A stretch of DNA of 64,000 bases from Bacteroidales bacterium. GTDB taxonomy: Bacteria > Bacteroidota > Bacteroidia > Bacteroidales > JAADJA01. Below are positions 1 through 7,520 of this stretch, in pieces (position 1 is the stretch's first letter; every line of letters starts with the position of its first letter). The stretch is from positions 1 through 64,000 of the forward strand of contig JAIOZL010000012.1 of NCBI GenBank assembly GCA_021740645.1, read 5' to 3'. Position numbers and translations under genes: made by a program. The notes beneath the pieces are model-generated. The model did not search any database. It had not been told where the DNA came from and saw only the letters and a program-made list of their open reading frames with translations.

Positions 1-239
1 TTATCATTCATTTCCATTGATTTCAATCCTGTCAATCCTCTCATCCTGTGAATCCTGGTGCAGACAACTGTCTGAACCCTGATTATCCTGATTAACAGGA
101 TGACCTTGATTTATTATTTTTCTTTTTATCATTCATTTCTATTTTTATCAATCCTGCTAATCCTCTCATCCTGTGAATCCTGGTGCAGACAACCTCCATC
201 CCGCTAATCCTCTAATCCTGTAAATCATGGTCCAGACAA
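1..239. repeat. Dispersed short-repeat cluster downstream of hsdS
   Basis: Two near-identical units of about 67 bp (1-67 and 126-193) start with TTATCATTCATTT and end with GAATCCTGGTGCAGACAAC. A third, shorter copy lies at 199-239. All are built from variants of AATCCTG(T/C)NAATCCT. Between the first two sits an inverted repeat, ATCCTG/CAGGAT, around position 90. The last unit runs into the hsdS stop codon at 240-242. Nothing here looks coding. Repeats of this AATCCTG type are familiar as intergenic filler in Bacteroidetes genomes; whether they are mobile is not shown by this sequence. Confidence 0.75.
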
Positions 240-1460
240 CTACCCAAACATCTGCTGCAATAACCCCTTCTTAAACGCCCGCGTCTTTAACAGTTGCAGC
301 GAAACCTGTTCTGTTTTTTTATCGATTGAAGCCAAAAAGCTTACAATTTTTTTCTGTTCTTGAATGGAAGGTAACGGAATTTTGATGTGTGAGAAATTCT
401 CATAAAATAAATATTGTCTAACACCACCTTCTTGATATCTTAAAACATCTTTATTAAAATTATAACCACTGATATAGGCAAGTAAATAAAGATCATCAAG
501 TTCACTTCTAGTTTTGAAACAAACATAAAGTGAGCTTATTATTACTTCATTTAAATCGTAACTGTAACCTATTGATCCTACATTAATTCTAGCTGGGTTA
601 TAAGCAAATGTTTTAGGATAAATGATTTTATACATACTTATATCATACCCCCTGTTGTTACTATCCAAACCTTCAAATTGTTCATTCTGTGGCAAAAACC
701 CTTGTTGATTATTAATAGAATAAATTGGATATTGAATATTCTTAGTATTCTTTTTTCCAACTTTAAATGTTAAGTCGCCCAATCGTTTTCTTTTCCACTC
801 CGGATAATCGCTTCCATCCTCCCTCTTAAACCTAATCTCCTGCTTAAACAACTTCTGCATCTCCCCTTTTTTGTATTGATCAAGTAATTCTTTTTTGCGG
901 GTAAGTTGCCGGATTCGTTCATCCACAGCCGAAAGGAAGGAGGCGATTTTTTGTTGCTCGGGGAGGGAGGGTAAAAATAATTTCAAATTCCCAATTGCTT
1001 TAGTATCAAGAAAATGTTGTGCAAGTCCAGTAAAAAGTTTCCTCTGTTGCCTTATTACATTTTCTGATTTCAAATATGAAATTATATATCCGGGATAACC
1101 ATTTTTAACTCTAATTCTAGGTGCATTATAGCTGAATAGCAAGCCATCAAAATTTTTTGGAACTTGAAATGTAATTCCGGCTGTGGCTCCTGTACCAGCC
1201 ATTAAAATATCTCCTTCTTTAATTTTAAACCTACTTATTGCCTCAGTTTCTTCAACAAATACAGGTTCGTTCCCCAGAAAATCTCCAATTCGAATCAATC
1301 GAGTGCCATTTTCTTCATTAATTGTGTATTGAATATATTGTGAACCTGCTCCTCGTTTTATTGAAGCAATTTGATTTAACCTCTGATATTTTAATTTTTC
1401 ATTAAACTCAGGAAACCGCAACTCTGGCAATTTATGTTTAACTTCTTTATTCAATTTCAA
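240..1460 (-). CDS. hsdS: Type I restriction-modification specificity subunit HsdS
   Basis: This is the DNA-recognition subunit of a type I restriction-modification system; it directs the HsdM methylase (and HsdR, if present) to a bipartite target. The protein has two target-recognition domains, each followed by a conserved helical spacer. The first spacer begins LPSLPEQQKIASFLSAVDER in mid-protein; the second begins PLPSIQEQKKIVSFL near the C terminus. The open frame extends upstream to a TTG at 1508, but that part overlaps hsdM and reads unlike the family. I prefer the TTG at 1460, giving MKLNKEVKHKLPELRFPEF, which resembles usual HsdS starts and lies 4 nt after the hsdM stop. There is no ATG near the N terminus in either case. 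The stop codon abuts the repeat cluster at 1-239. hsdR is not visible and could lie to the left of the window. Confidence 0.93.
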   Translation of the reverse strand: MKLNKEVKHKLPELRFPEFNEKLKYQRLNQIASIKRGAGSQYIQYTINEENGTRLIRIGDFLGNEPVFVEETEAISRFKIKEGDILMAGTGATAGITFQVPKNFDGLLFSYNAPRIRVKNGYPGYIISYLKSENVIRQQRKLFTGLAQHFLDTKAIGNLKLFLPSLPEQQKIASFLSAVDERIRQLTRKKELLDQYKKGEMQKLFKQEIRFKREDGSDYPEWKRKRLGDLTFKVGKKNTKNIQYPIYSINNQQGFLPQNEQFEGLDSNNRGYDISMYKIIYPKTFAYNPARINVGSIGYSYDLNEVIISSLYVCFKTRSELDDLYLLAYISGYNFNKDVLRYQEGGVRQYLFYENFSHIKIPLPSIQEQKKIVSFLASIDKKTEQVSLQLLKTRAFKKGLLQQMFG

Positions 1461-1464
1461 GTTC

Positions 1465-3072
1465 TTAAAACGGTGTATCAATTCCCAACTGTTTACAATA
1501 ATCAGCAATCACCTCATCGGTTTCTTTCATTCCGGTTTCCAAAATTTTCAGTTCCTCCGAAACGCCTTGCAGGTCCACCGGTTCTTCCTCTTCAAAGGTA
1601 TCCACATAGCGGGGGATGTTGAGGTTGTAGTCGTTTTCACGGATCTCTTCGAGGGTGGCTACATAGCTGTATTTTTCTTCACCCCCCTGTGGTCCCCCCT
1701 CAAGGGGGGACAAAGCGTAGGCTCGATAAGTATCTATAATTTTGTCGATATTTTCCTGCCGGAGTTTGTTCTGGGTTTTTACCTTTTCAAAATCCCGGCT
1801 GGCATCAATAAAAAGAATGATTCGACTGCGCTCAGCATGACCTGTTCGGTTCTTGTTTAGAACCAGGATGCAGGTAGGAATGGAGGTGCCGTAAAAGATA
1901 TTGGCCGGCAACCCGATCACCGCATCCAGCCAATTGCGCTCTTCGATGAGGAACTTGCGGATATGCCCTTCGGCAGCACCGCGAAACAACACGCCATGGG
2001 GCAACACTATAGCCATCAAGCCGGTATCGTCCAGTTGGTAGACCATGTGCTGTACAAAGGCAAAATCGGCCTTGCTGCCCGGCGCCAGTTTCCCATACGG
2101 ACTGAAGCGGTCGTCGTTCATCTTCAGCGGGCTGGGATTCCATTGTGCCGAGAAAGGTGGATTGGCCACCACCGCCTCAAAACGGAGGTCTTTGTGTTGG
2201 GGCCGTTCCAGCGTATCTTCGTTGCGGATATCAAACTTGCGGTAATGCACGTCGTGCATGATCATGTTCATGCGGCAGAGGTTATAGGTGGTCGGGTTGC
2301 TCTCCTGCCCGTAAAACTGCCCCACATCCTTCACCTCCTTCGCCACCCGCAGCAACAGCGATCCTGAACCGCAGGTGGGGTCGTACACCGTCCGCAGCTT
2401 CTCTTTTCCGGTGGTGACCAGTTTGGCCAGTACCTTGCTCACCTCCTGGGGTGTGTAAAACTCCCCGGCCTTTTTCCCGGCGCCGCTGGCAAACTGCCCG
2501 ATGAGGTATTCGTAGGCATCGCCCAGCACATCGCTGTTGGGGTTGTCGAGCTCAAAATCGATCTGGTCGAGGTGGGCCATTACGCGTGAGATCAATTCGT
2601 TTTTGTCGGTTTCGGTCTTGCCAAGTTTGCTGCTGGTGAGGTCGAGGTCCTCAAACAGGTTTTCGAAATCCTCTTCGCTGTCGGTGCCCATGGTACTTTG
2701 CTCGATGCTACGCAGCACCTTTGAAAGATCATCCAGTATAAATTTCTTCGATCCGTTACCATTGCCACGATGCACAATGGCACTGAAAAGCTCCGACGGC
2801 TTCAGGAAATACCCCAGCTTGTCGAGCGCCAGGTCTTTGATCGCCTCCAGGTATTCCTTTCCTTTGGCGCTCTCCTCGTCGAGGTCTTTGTATTTAATGC
2901 CGTCCGGTTTCAGCACCGTGTTGGCATAGCGGTGCATTTTCTCACTCAGGTACTTATAAAAAATAAAGCCCAGTATATAATCCCTGAACTCATCGGCACC
3001 CATCTTTCCGCGCAGGGTGTTGGCGATGTTCCAGAGTTGTTGTTGGATGCGGGTATTCCTTTGTTCTGTCAT
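1465..3072 (-). CDS. hsdM: Type I restriction-modification N6-adenine methylase HsdM
   Basis: HsdM modifies adenine in the target chosen by HsdS. The 535-aa protein has the N-terminal helical HsdM domain (LWNIANTLRGKMGADEFRDY from residue 14). It also has the SAM-binding motif DPTCGSGSLL at about 231-240 and the catalytic NPPF motif at 304-307. The tail NDYNLNIPRYV is typical of the family. Two in-frame insertions look foreign: RTGHAERSR at about 409-417 and SPLEGGPQGGEE at about 455-466. Both are encoded by repeat-like DNA (separate entries). The gene is visibly GC-richer than the AT-rich genes upstream, which suggests a separate origin. It lies 29 nt after the DUF6161-like gene and 4 nt before hsdS, so all are probably co-transcribed. 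Confidence 0.96.
   Translation of the reverse strand: MTEQRNTRIQQQLWNIANTLRGKMGADEFRDYILGFIFYKYLSEKMHRYANTVLKPDGIKYKDLDEESAKGKEYLEAIKDLALDKLGYFLKPSELFSAIVHRGNGNGSKKFILDDLSKVLRSIEQSTMGTDSEEDFENLFEDLDLTSSKLGKTETDKNELISRVMAHLDQIDFELDNPNSDVLGDAYEYLIGQFASGAGKKAGEFYTPQEVSKVLAKLVTTGKEKLRTVYDPTCGSGSLLLRVAKEVKDVGQFYGQESNPTTYNLCRMNMIMHDVHYRKFDIRNEDTLERPQHKDLRFEAVVANPPFSAQWNPSPLKMNDDRFSPYGKLAPGSKADFAFVQHMVYQLDDTGLMAIVLPHGVLFRGAAEGHIRKFLIEERNWLDAVIGLPANIFYGTSIPTCILVLNKNRTGHAERSRIILFIDASRDFEKVKTQNKLRQENIDKIIDTYRAYALSPLEGGPQGGEEKYSYVATLEEIRENDYNLNIPRYVDTFEEEEPVDLQGVSEELKILETGMKETDEVIADYCKQLGIDTPF
1680..1717. repeat. GC-rich palindromic repeat inside hsdM
   Basis: A perfect inverted repeat, TCCCCCCT (1693-1700) and AGGGGGGA (1703-1710) with a 2-nt loop, is flanked by a further C-run at 1682-1687. 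It is in frame with hsdM and encodes the low-complexity peptide SPLEGGPQGGEE, between the helix ending IDTYRAYAL and the conserved strand EKYSYVATLEE. REP-like elements with a CCCCCTTGAGGGGG core are often seen between genes in Bacteroidetes. Its presence here as coding DNA is read directly from the sequence; its mobility is inference. Confidence 0.6.
1821..1842. repeat. Short repeat-like insertion inside hsdM (HAERSR)
   Basis: On the minus strand this segment reads GGTCATGCTGAGCGCAGTCG followed by AA. This is a recognisable form of the GTCATGCTGAGC...GTCGAA interspersed repeat common between genes in Bacteroidetes. It is in frame and encodes GHAERSR, between CILVLNKN and the conserved IILFIDASR of hsdM. 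The usual family sequence runs from the LNK segment to the LFIDAS strand with little between them. Confidence 0.5.
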
Positions 3073-3101
3073 TTACTTAACTACATTTTAAAACCTCAAA
3101 T

Positions 3102-4373
3102 TTAATCCTTTTGTGAAATAAATCTGTTAATAAATCCAGTTGCACCCGGCATAGTTGGTGAAGCATCATCTTTTAATAACCCAGTATCAGCACGGCTAAA
3201 TAATGACTGTAACACAAGTTGCCTGTCTTTTTCATCAACATTGCCATCCTTCTTTAATGAAAGGTAAAGATAAGTCAGCTGTTCGCGTTCCTCAGCATCC
3301 CTGGCCAAATGAAAGGCACTAAATGTAATTTTTGAGAGTAAACCAATCCCATAGGCCATAAATGAAATAAAGGTGATGAAAATAACCGACCATTTTATTG
3401 CCGAACCGGTAGTTTTAAAAATATTGGCTAAAGCATCACCTGGTATAAGAAGTAATAGAGCAAATAATAGACCTGTACCCAAAAATACCAAGCCAATGAG
3501 CCAATAAAGTGAATTCCACCCTTGTTTCTTTAATTCAATGGAACGTTTTTTCCAATACTCAGCAGGTCCTTTTAATCTTAGGTGTTCCATATATGTAGAT
3601 TCTAGTTCGCCACGATGCACAGTTGTATCATCAACTAGTTTTTGATGTTTTTCAGTTGCTTCCTTGTACCAGTTATCAAATGTTTCTTCTTTAGCAATCT
3701 TTAGGTTATCAATTTGCTCTGCAAATTTTTCATTTTTAGTTTTTGAATCGTTTAAGAAGTTATTTAACTGTACTTCTGAATCATTCAGATATTTTTTAAA
3801 GTCATTTCTTATTTTTGAAATAGAAGCTTTTTCTTTATTTCTACGCTCAGTGATTTTAGTATGGTCTTTTTGAAGAAATTCATAAGCAAGTAAATAGGCT
3901 ATAAATCGCTTTTTTGTATTGGGATCAATATTTTGGTTTTGCGCTGTAAAAAAATTGAAAACATCATTCACATAATCGGGTAGTTTCCCATTTAGGTCAA
4001 TAATGTATTCTGTTTCTGGGCTGTCGTAAGTAAAAACGTTTTTCAATTCTAAGGAGTGGACAGCATTATGGACATTGTTCCAACTTTGACTAATTTGGGA
4101 TTCTTCCAAAACTTCAGCATTAGTAACAATCCTTTTCAATTGATTTAAAATTTCGTTAAAATAGGTAGCTGATGTATTTAATATTGAAGGTATATTTCCT
4201 TTTAAAGAATCCCAACCTTCTTTTTGCTGCTGAAAATAAATGTAAATGCTTGAGAAACCTTCCAAATTGTGCTCTGCATTTACTGAAGGGTAGTTGATTG
4301 ATAATTTGATTTTTTTAAACCATTCAGGCGATTTCGCTTTCTGAATAGCGTCTTTAATTTCGTTGATGTTCAT
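3102..4373 (-). CDS. DUF6161-like coiled-coil membrane protein
   Basis: This is a 423-aa protein of unknown function. The N-terminal half is soluble. Residues of about 165-260 form a charged, heptad-like helical stretch (for example DFKKYLNDSEVQLNNFLNDS), probably a coiled coil. Two hydrophobic segments follow, at about 288-312 (LYWLIGLVFLGTGLLFALLL) and 328-352 (WSVIFITFISFMAYGIGLLS). The tail begins HLARDAEEREQLTYLYLSL and ends with a GLLKDD element. I recognise this tail as resembling DUF6161, a family known from restriction and defence neighbourhoods; that match is from memory. It lies directly before hsdM on the same strand. A membrane-anchored sensor or effector is possible, but nothing in the sequence proves a role. 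Confidence 0.72.
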   Translation of the reverse strand: MNINEIKDAIQKAKSPEWFKKIKLSINYPSVNAEHNLEGFSSIYIYFQQQKEGWDSLKGNIPSILNTSATYFNEILNQLKRIVTNAEVLEESQISQSWNNVHNAVHSLELKNVFTYDSPETEYIIDLNGKLPDYVNDVFNFFTAQNQNIDPNTKKRFIAYLLAYEFLQKDHTKITERRNKEKASISKIRNDFKKYLNDSEVQLNNFLNDSKTKNEKFAEQIDNLKIAKEETFDNWYKEATEKHQKLVDDTTVHRGELESTYMEHLRLKGPAEYWKKRSIELKKQGWNSLYWLIGLVFLGTGLLFALLLLIPGDALANIFKTTGSAIKWSVIFITFISFMAYGIGLLSKITFSAFHLARDAEEREQLTYLYLSLKKDGNVDEKDRQLVLQSLFSRADTGLLKDDASPTMPGATGFINRFISQKD

Positions 4374-4412
4374 TTTTAATTATTTTGATGCTGAAGTACT
4401 AAATATGTGAAA

Positions 4413-4560
4413 TTAACATTTATCATATCCGTTAACTATGAACTCTTTAAGCTCCTTAAAAGAAATTTTATCCTTTATATTTATTTTATTCCACTCCCGC
4501 GGTTGTGGCACCCTCGTCGCCCAAACACTGCCGCCTAATGATTGATACTGTTTCCAAATT
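4413..4560 (-). pseudogene. 3'-end remnant related to the 191-aa gene (copy C)
   Basis: Reading on the minus strand towards a TAA at 4413-4415, the frame gives WKQYQSLGGSVWATRVPQPR, then EWNKINIKDK and a short tail. This lines up with the end of the 191-aa protein (GNVWVALVPHPGKW): G-[NS]-V-W, V-P, P, and the final W are kept. Stop codons lie just upstream and there is no plausible start. It is therefore a 3' fragment of a diverged homologue, placed between the PIN-like gene and the DUF6161-like gene. The DNA is GC-richer than its surroundings. Confidence 0.6.
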
Positions 4561-4617
4561 CATTATCTATTTTTGCCATTTTTTATGTTTGAGAATCGAA
4601 TTTTAAATTCCTTTTTT

Positions 4618-5403
4618 TTAATTTAATTCGAATATATATTCCGAATAACATTCAAGGTCTTTAATAATTCTAATCCATTTTTTCTCTAACGTCCAATACT
4701 TCTGTCCTGGTTTAACATAAATCATATTCAACAAGTCATGGATATCATTAAAATCAAACTTTCTTAAAGGATCTGTTTCAAGTAGGTAAAAGTATTTACT
4801 CCATACATTTATAAACAGTTCAAATTTTTCCCAATTGACTTTTTCAATATCTAAGCTTACCTGTGAATTGTATATCTTTTTATTGTAATCATCAAAAACA
4901 AGTATTATATATTTCTTCCAGGATTCAGTATGACCTTCAAACTTGTAATTACGTTTACCTCCATTCTGTTTCATAATTTTTCTCGATTCAGATAGTACAC
5001 TATTGAAGTAGTTAGCTAGTTCCTTCTTTTTCTTTATATAATGGTCAACTAATTCCATAGCTCCTTTATATTGATCAAAAGGTATCTTGTAATCGAAATT
5101 AAGATAATCGAATAAACTATAATACAAAGATTTTGATAAAGAATTGTCAATATCGAATGGTGGGACGTATGAATTTAATAAAAAATCCATAGGGTTCTCA
5201 AGAATTATTTCCTTGTTGTAATTCTTAAAATGTCGAATAGCACCTTTCAATTTATTAGGTTTATCTCGCATAAGAGGATTTGCTGCCAACTCAAAGATAT
5301 TAGTACTTGTACCAATAAGGTTTAATTTCCATATTTTGTCCCTTGGAATTTCACCTGATGCAATGCCAAACCAGACGTTGTTGTCGCAGATTATTTTATG
5401 CAT
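4618..5403 (-). CDS. PIN-like domain protein (putative nuclease)
   Basis: A 261-aa protein. The N terminus, MHKIICDNNVWFGIASG, has a hydrophobic strand ending in an acidic residue followed by a polar one. A second element, LIGTSTNIFELA, has the S/T-x-x-x-x-E-L pattern of the second acidic position in PIN-domain ribonucleases. The C-terminal half is rich in Lys, Tyr and aromatic residues and I do not recognise it. The ATG lies 1 nt after the stop of remnant copy B, and the gene is followed by remnant copy C. Base composition is very AT-rich, unlike hsdM. PIN domains occur in toxins and in standalone defence effectors; no antitoxin partner is obvious. The PIN call rests on two motifs only. Confidence 0.5.
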   Translation of the reverse strand: MHKIICDNNVWFGIASGEIPRDKIWKLNLIGTSTNIFELAANPLMRDKPNKLKGAIRHFKNYNKEIILENPMDFLLNSYVPPFDIDNSLSKSLYYSLFDYLNFDYKIPFDQYKGAMELVDHYIKKKKELANYFNSVLSESRKIMKQNGGKRNYKFEGHTESWKKYIILVFDDYNKKIYNSQVSLDIEKVNWEKFELFINVWSKYFYLLETDPLRKFDFNDIHDLLNMIYVKPGQKYWTLEKKWIRIIKDLECYSEYIFELN

Positions 5404-5404
5404 A

Positions 5405-5563
5405 TTAAAATATATTTAGTTTATTAATTTTATAATCAATATTCTCAGAAGCATCCCACTCCCCAGGATGCGGTATTAAAGCCACCCGAACATTCCCCTT
5501 GCAATTCTTGTCAATATTTAAAAGATTTCAAGTATCTCGTTATTGCAGTGGTTCAGTGTTCCA
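5405..5563 (-). pseudogene. 3'-end remnant of the 191-aa gene (copy B), frameshifted
   Basis: On the minus strand, the frame ending at the TAA at 5405-5407 reads NCKGNVRVALIPHPGEWDAS. This is nearly the same as NCKGNVWVALVPHPGKWDEK in the intact gene at 6565-7140. Upstream, in another frame, GTLNHCNNEILEIF matches GPLTSHNDEILDVF of the intact protein and is followed by a stop. The copy thus covers about the last 55 codons and has at least one frameshift. It begins directly after the stop of the PD-(D/E)XK gene and ends 1 nt before the PIN-like start codon. Confidence 0.82.
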
Positions 5564-5564
5564 C

Positions 5565-6560
5565 CTATATGTTTCTTGTTTCTAAACTAATGACATCTAA
5601 AGACGATAGAATTTCCGTCAGAATATTCCTTATAAGTGTTTCACAATCATTGTCCATCAAAGTAAACTGATCAATAAAGGTCACATGCCATTTATCATAA
5701 TTTGTAGTAGGATGTTGTTTGGCAAGTTTTATTCCTTTGTGAAAACTAGATATTGTTTTTGAATTATCGCTTTCCAGTGCGATGCAAACAGGATTTCCGT
5801 AATTCAGCCAGTAATCGAACCAAATACCAAAGAACAATTTATCGTCTTCATCAAGCAAGTTGAAATAGAAGCCATACTCTGAGAAGTATCTATCACTCGA
5901 CCATTTTAAATTATAGTCTCTTTTTTTAAACTCATTATATACATTATCAATAATATTGGTCGTCCTTTTGAGGCTTTCAGGAAAATGTTTTCCAAACATA
6001 GTTGTAATATTTAAGTTATCGTAAAAAATTGAACTTATATTAAACCACTTATCGATAAAAACAGAGTATTCAGAAAATAATGGGGAAATTTCATTTATTT
6101 CATTACCTGTTATGATCTTTAAAATCGATTCCCAGCTGATAATTTGAGTAAAAATGTTATCTTCTTCTTTTTTGATTGATTGCAAGCATTCATTGTAATA
6201 ACCCAGATTGTAATAATCTTCTGGAATTATTAGTATCAGTCCTTTGATTTTAGCCTTACTAATTTTACTCAAATAAGTGTAGTAGCCTTTTGGCTGATTT
6301 TCTGTAAGGGTTGTATTGTAGACTTTAATTTCAAACAGAATTTCAACATTCTCATAGATTAAGCCAAGATCAGGCCTTCCATAATTCGGAATGCTATATT
6401 GTGCGTCAAAATCTTCATACTTTATACTTTCCAGATCCAATTCAATTCCGATTAAACGCAAAAATGACTGCCGTAAAAACTTAAACCTAAGAAAACTTTT
6501 AAAAAGTTCAGTAAATGAATTTTCGTTAGTTATAATATTGTCGAAGATGGTTTCTTTCAT
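5565..6560 (-). CDS. PD-(D/E)XK nuclease superfamily protein
   Basis: A 331-aa protein. The core GRPDLGLIYENVEILFEIKV (about residues 61-80) carries the D...E-x-K catalytic arrangement of the PD-(D/E)XK fold. It is preceded by the helical N terminus NENSFTELFKSFLRFKFLRQ, a layout seen in uncharacterised nuclease-like proteins that often lie in defence islands. The C-terminal half (from about 165) looks like a separate all-alpha/beta region, with LKWSSDRYFSEYGFYFNLL, of unknown role. The start ATG is 4 nt after the stop of the 191-aa gene, so the two are translationally close. The gene is followed at once by remnant copy B. The fold is well supported by the motif; the substrate is unknown. Confidence 0.65.
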   Translation of the reverse strand: MKETIFDNIITNENSFTELFKSFLRFKFLRQSFLRLIGIELDLESIKYEDFDAQYSIPNYGRPDLGLIYENVEILFEIKVYNTTLTENQPKGYYTYLSKISKAKIKGLILIIPEDYYNLGYYNECLQSIKKEEDNIFTQIISWESILKIITGNEINEISPLFSEYSVFIDKWFNISSIFYDNLNITTMFGKHFPESLKRTTNIIDNVYNEFKKRDYNLKWSSDRYFSEYGFYFNLLDEDDKLFFGIWFDYWLNYGNPVCIALESDNSKTISSFHKGIKLAKQHPTTNYDKWHVTFIDQFTLMDNDCETLIRNILTEILSSLDVISLETRNI

Positions 6561-6564
6561 CTTT

Positions 6565-7140
6565 TCAATTTATTTTTTGAACTTCAGGAATAAACTCTTT
6601 CTCATCCCACTTTCCCGGATGCGGCACCAGTGCCACCCAAACATTCCCTTTGCAATTTACCACAATCTTTTTAAACACATCCAGGATTTCATCATTGTGG
6701 CTGGTCAGCGGCCCAACAAACAACTTATTCTCACTATCCCCAATTACCAGTTTATTAAAATCATACACCAGTTGCCGGGTATCTTTAGCCATTTCGGATT
6801 CCACCAGCCAGAGGGCTTTTTCAATGTAAGCCAGTTCGGTTCCTCGTGGAGATATTGTATAGTTGATCTTGCAAACGGAGATGTCGTAAAGGAGTTCATT
6901 CAGGCCAAATTCTCTTCGCTGCTTCTTTTCTTCATTTTCGTAATATTTTGAAAAGACACCATAATCTTTTGCTATTGGAAATTTAGTTCTGAATTCATTG
7001 GCCAGGGATTCCACCCAGTTGATCGATCGCTGACGGTTTCGTTTCAATTCTGATGGCTCGTCAACCTCCATTTTCACTGCAGCTTCAAAAGTATCATTTA
7101 TTAATTGATGAATTTTCATAAAATTGATTTTAAAATCCAT
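6565..7140 (-). CDS. Putative ExE-type PD-(D/E)XK-like protein, first gene of the island
   Basis: A 191-aa protein without a name I can give. It contains LNELLYDISVCKI, then ALWLVESEMAKDTRQLVYDF, then a strand KLFVGPL. An acidic residue after a YD strand, followed by a V-E-S-E strand and a D-F helix, is the order of a PD-(D/E)XK-type core in which the usual Lys is not obvious. The tail GNVWVALVPHPGKW is strongly conserved, because two degraded copies of it occur downstream. The ATG at 7140 is used here; a second Met, eight residues in (MKIHQL), is also possible. It is the promoter-proximal gene of a minus-strand run reaching hsdS. It could be a nuclease, an inactive nuclease-fold partner or an immunity protein. 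Confidence 0.6.
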   Translation of the reverse strand: MDFKINFMKIHQLINDTFEAAVKMEVDEPSELKRNRQRSINWVESLANEFRTKFPIAKDYGVFSKYYENEEKKQRREFGLNELLYDISVCKINYTISPRGTELAYIEKALWLVESEMAKDTRQLVYDFNKLVIGDSENKLFVGPLTSHNDEILDVFKKIVVNCKGNVWVALVPHPGKWDEKEFIPEVQKIN

Positions 7141-7421
7141 TCAGGGTGCAATCGTTTGCCAGAGGTTGTGTAGAAAAAAATTGAGTTAGTTCTTTAGGGC
7201 TGTAAATTTAGCATAAAGAATTTAATTATACTTAATCAGCGGTGTATAAATTGGGAGAGGTTTATTTTGGGACTTTCAAAATAACTTCATCTTCTAAAAC
7301 AAATTACCAACCTAATATCTTACTCAATCCACTCCAGGTAATTTTTTGGAGTTATTGTATTGTAGCTACTATCAGGGCATGTTTTTATTGGATTCTTATA
7401 TTTCAAATTGAAACAAATGTT

Positions 7422-7481
7422 AAATTCCTTCAATACGATGAAGGTATTAATATAAATTCATTCAGTATGCTGAAGGAATTT
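7422..7481. repeat. Inverted repeat with 15-17-nt arms
   Basis: The arms AAATTCCTTCA-AT-AC (from 7422) and GTATGCTGAAGGAATTT (to 7481) are near-perfect reverse complements around a spacer of about 28 nt. It could be a regulatory hairpin or the scar of a small element. No transposase remnant is visible beside it. Confidence 0.5.
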
Positions 7482-7520
7482 AAGAAATAAAATGATATAG
7501 AAATAGTGCATGTTTTGGTA

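Noticed and set aside
1832..3105. Several long frames opposite or beside hsdM
   Set aside because: They follow from the GC-rich codon pattern of hsdM on the other strand and show no recognisable protein features.
7242..7490. 82-codon plus-strand open frame in the island border
   Set aside because: No domain, signal or ribosome-binding context; it runs through the inverted repeat at 7422-7481 and has the residue mix of AT-rich noise.
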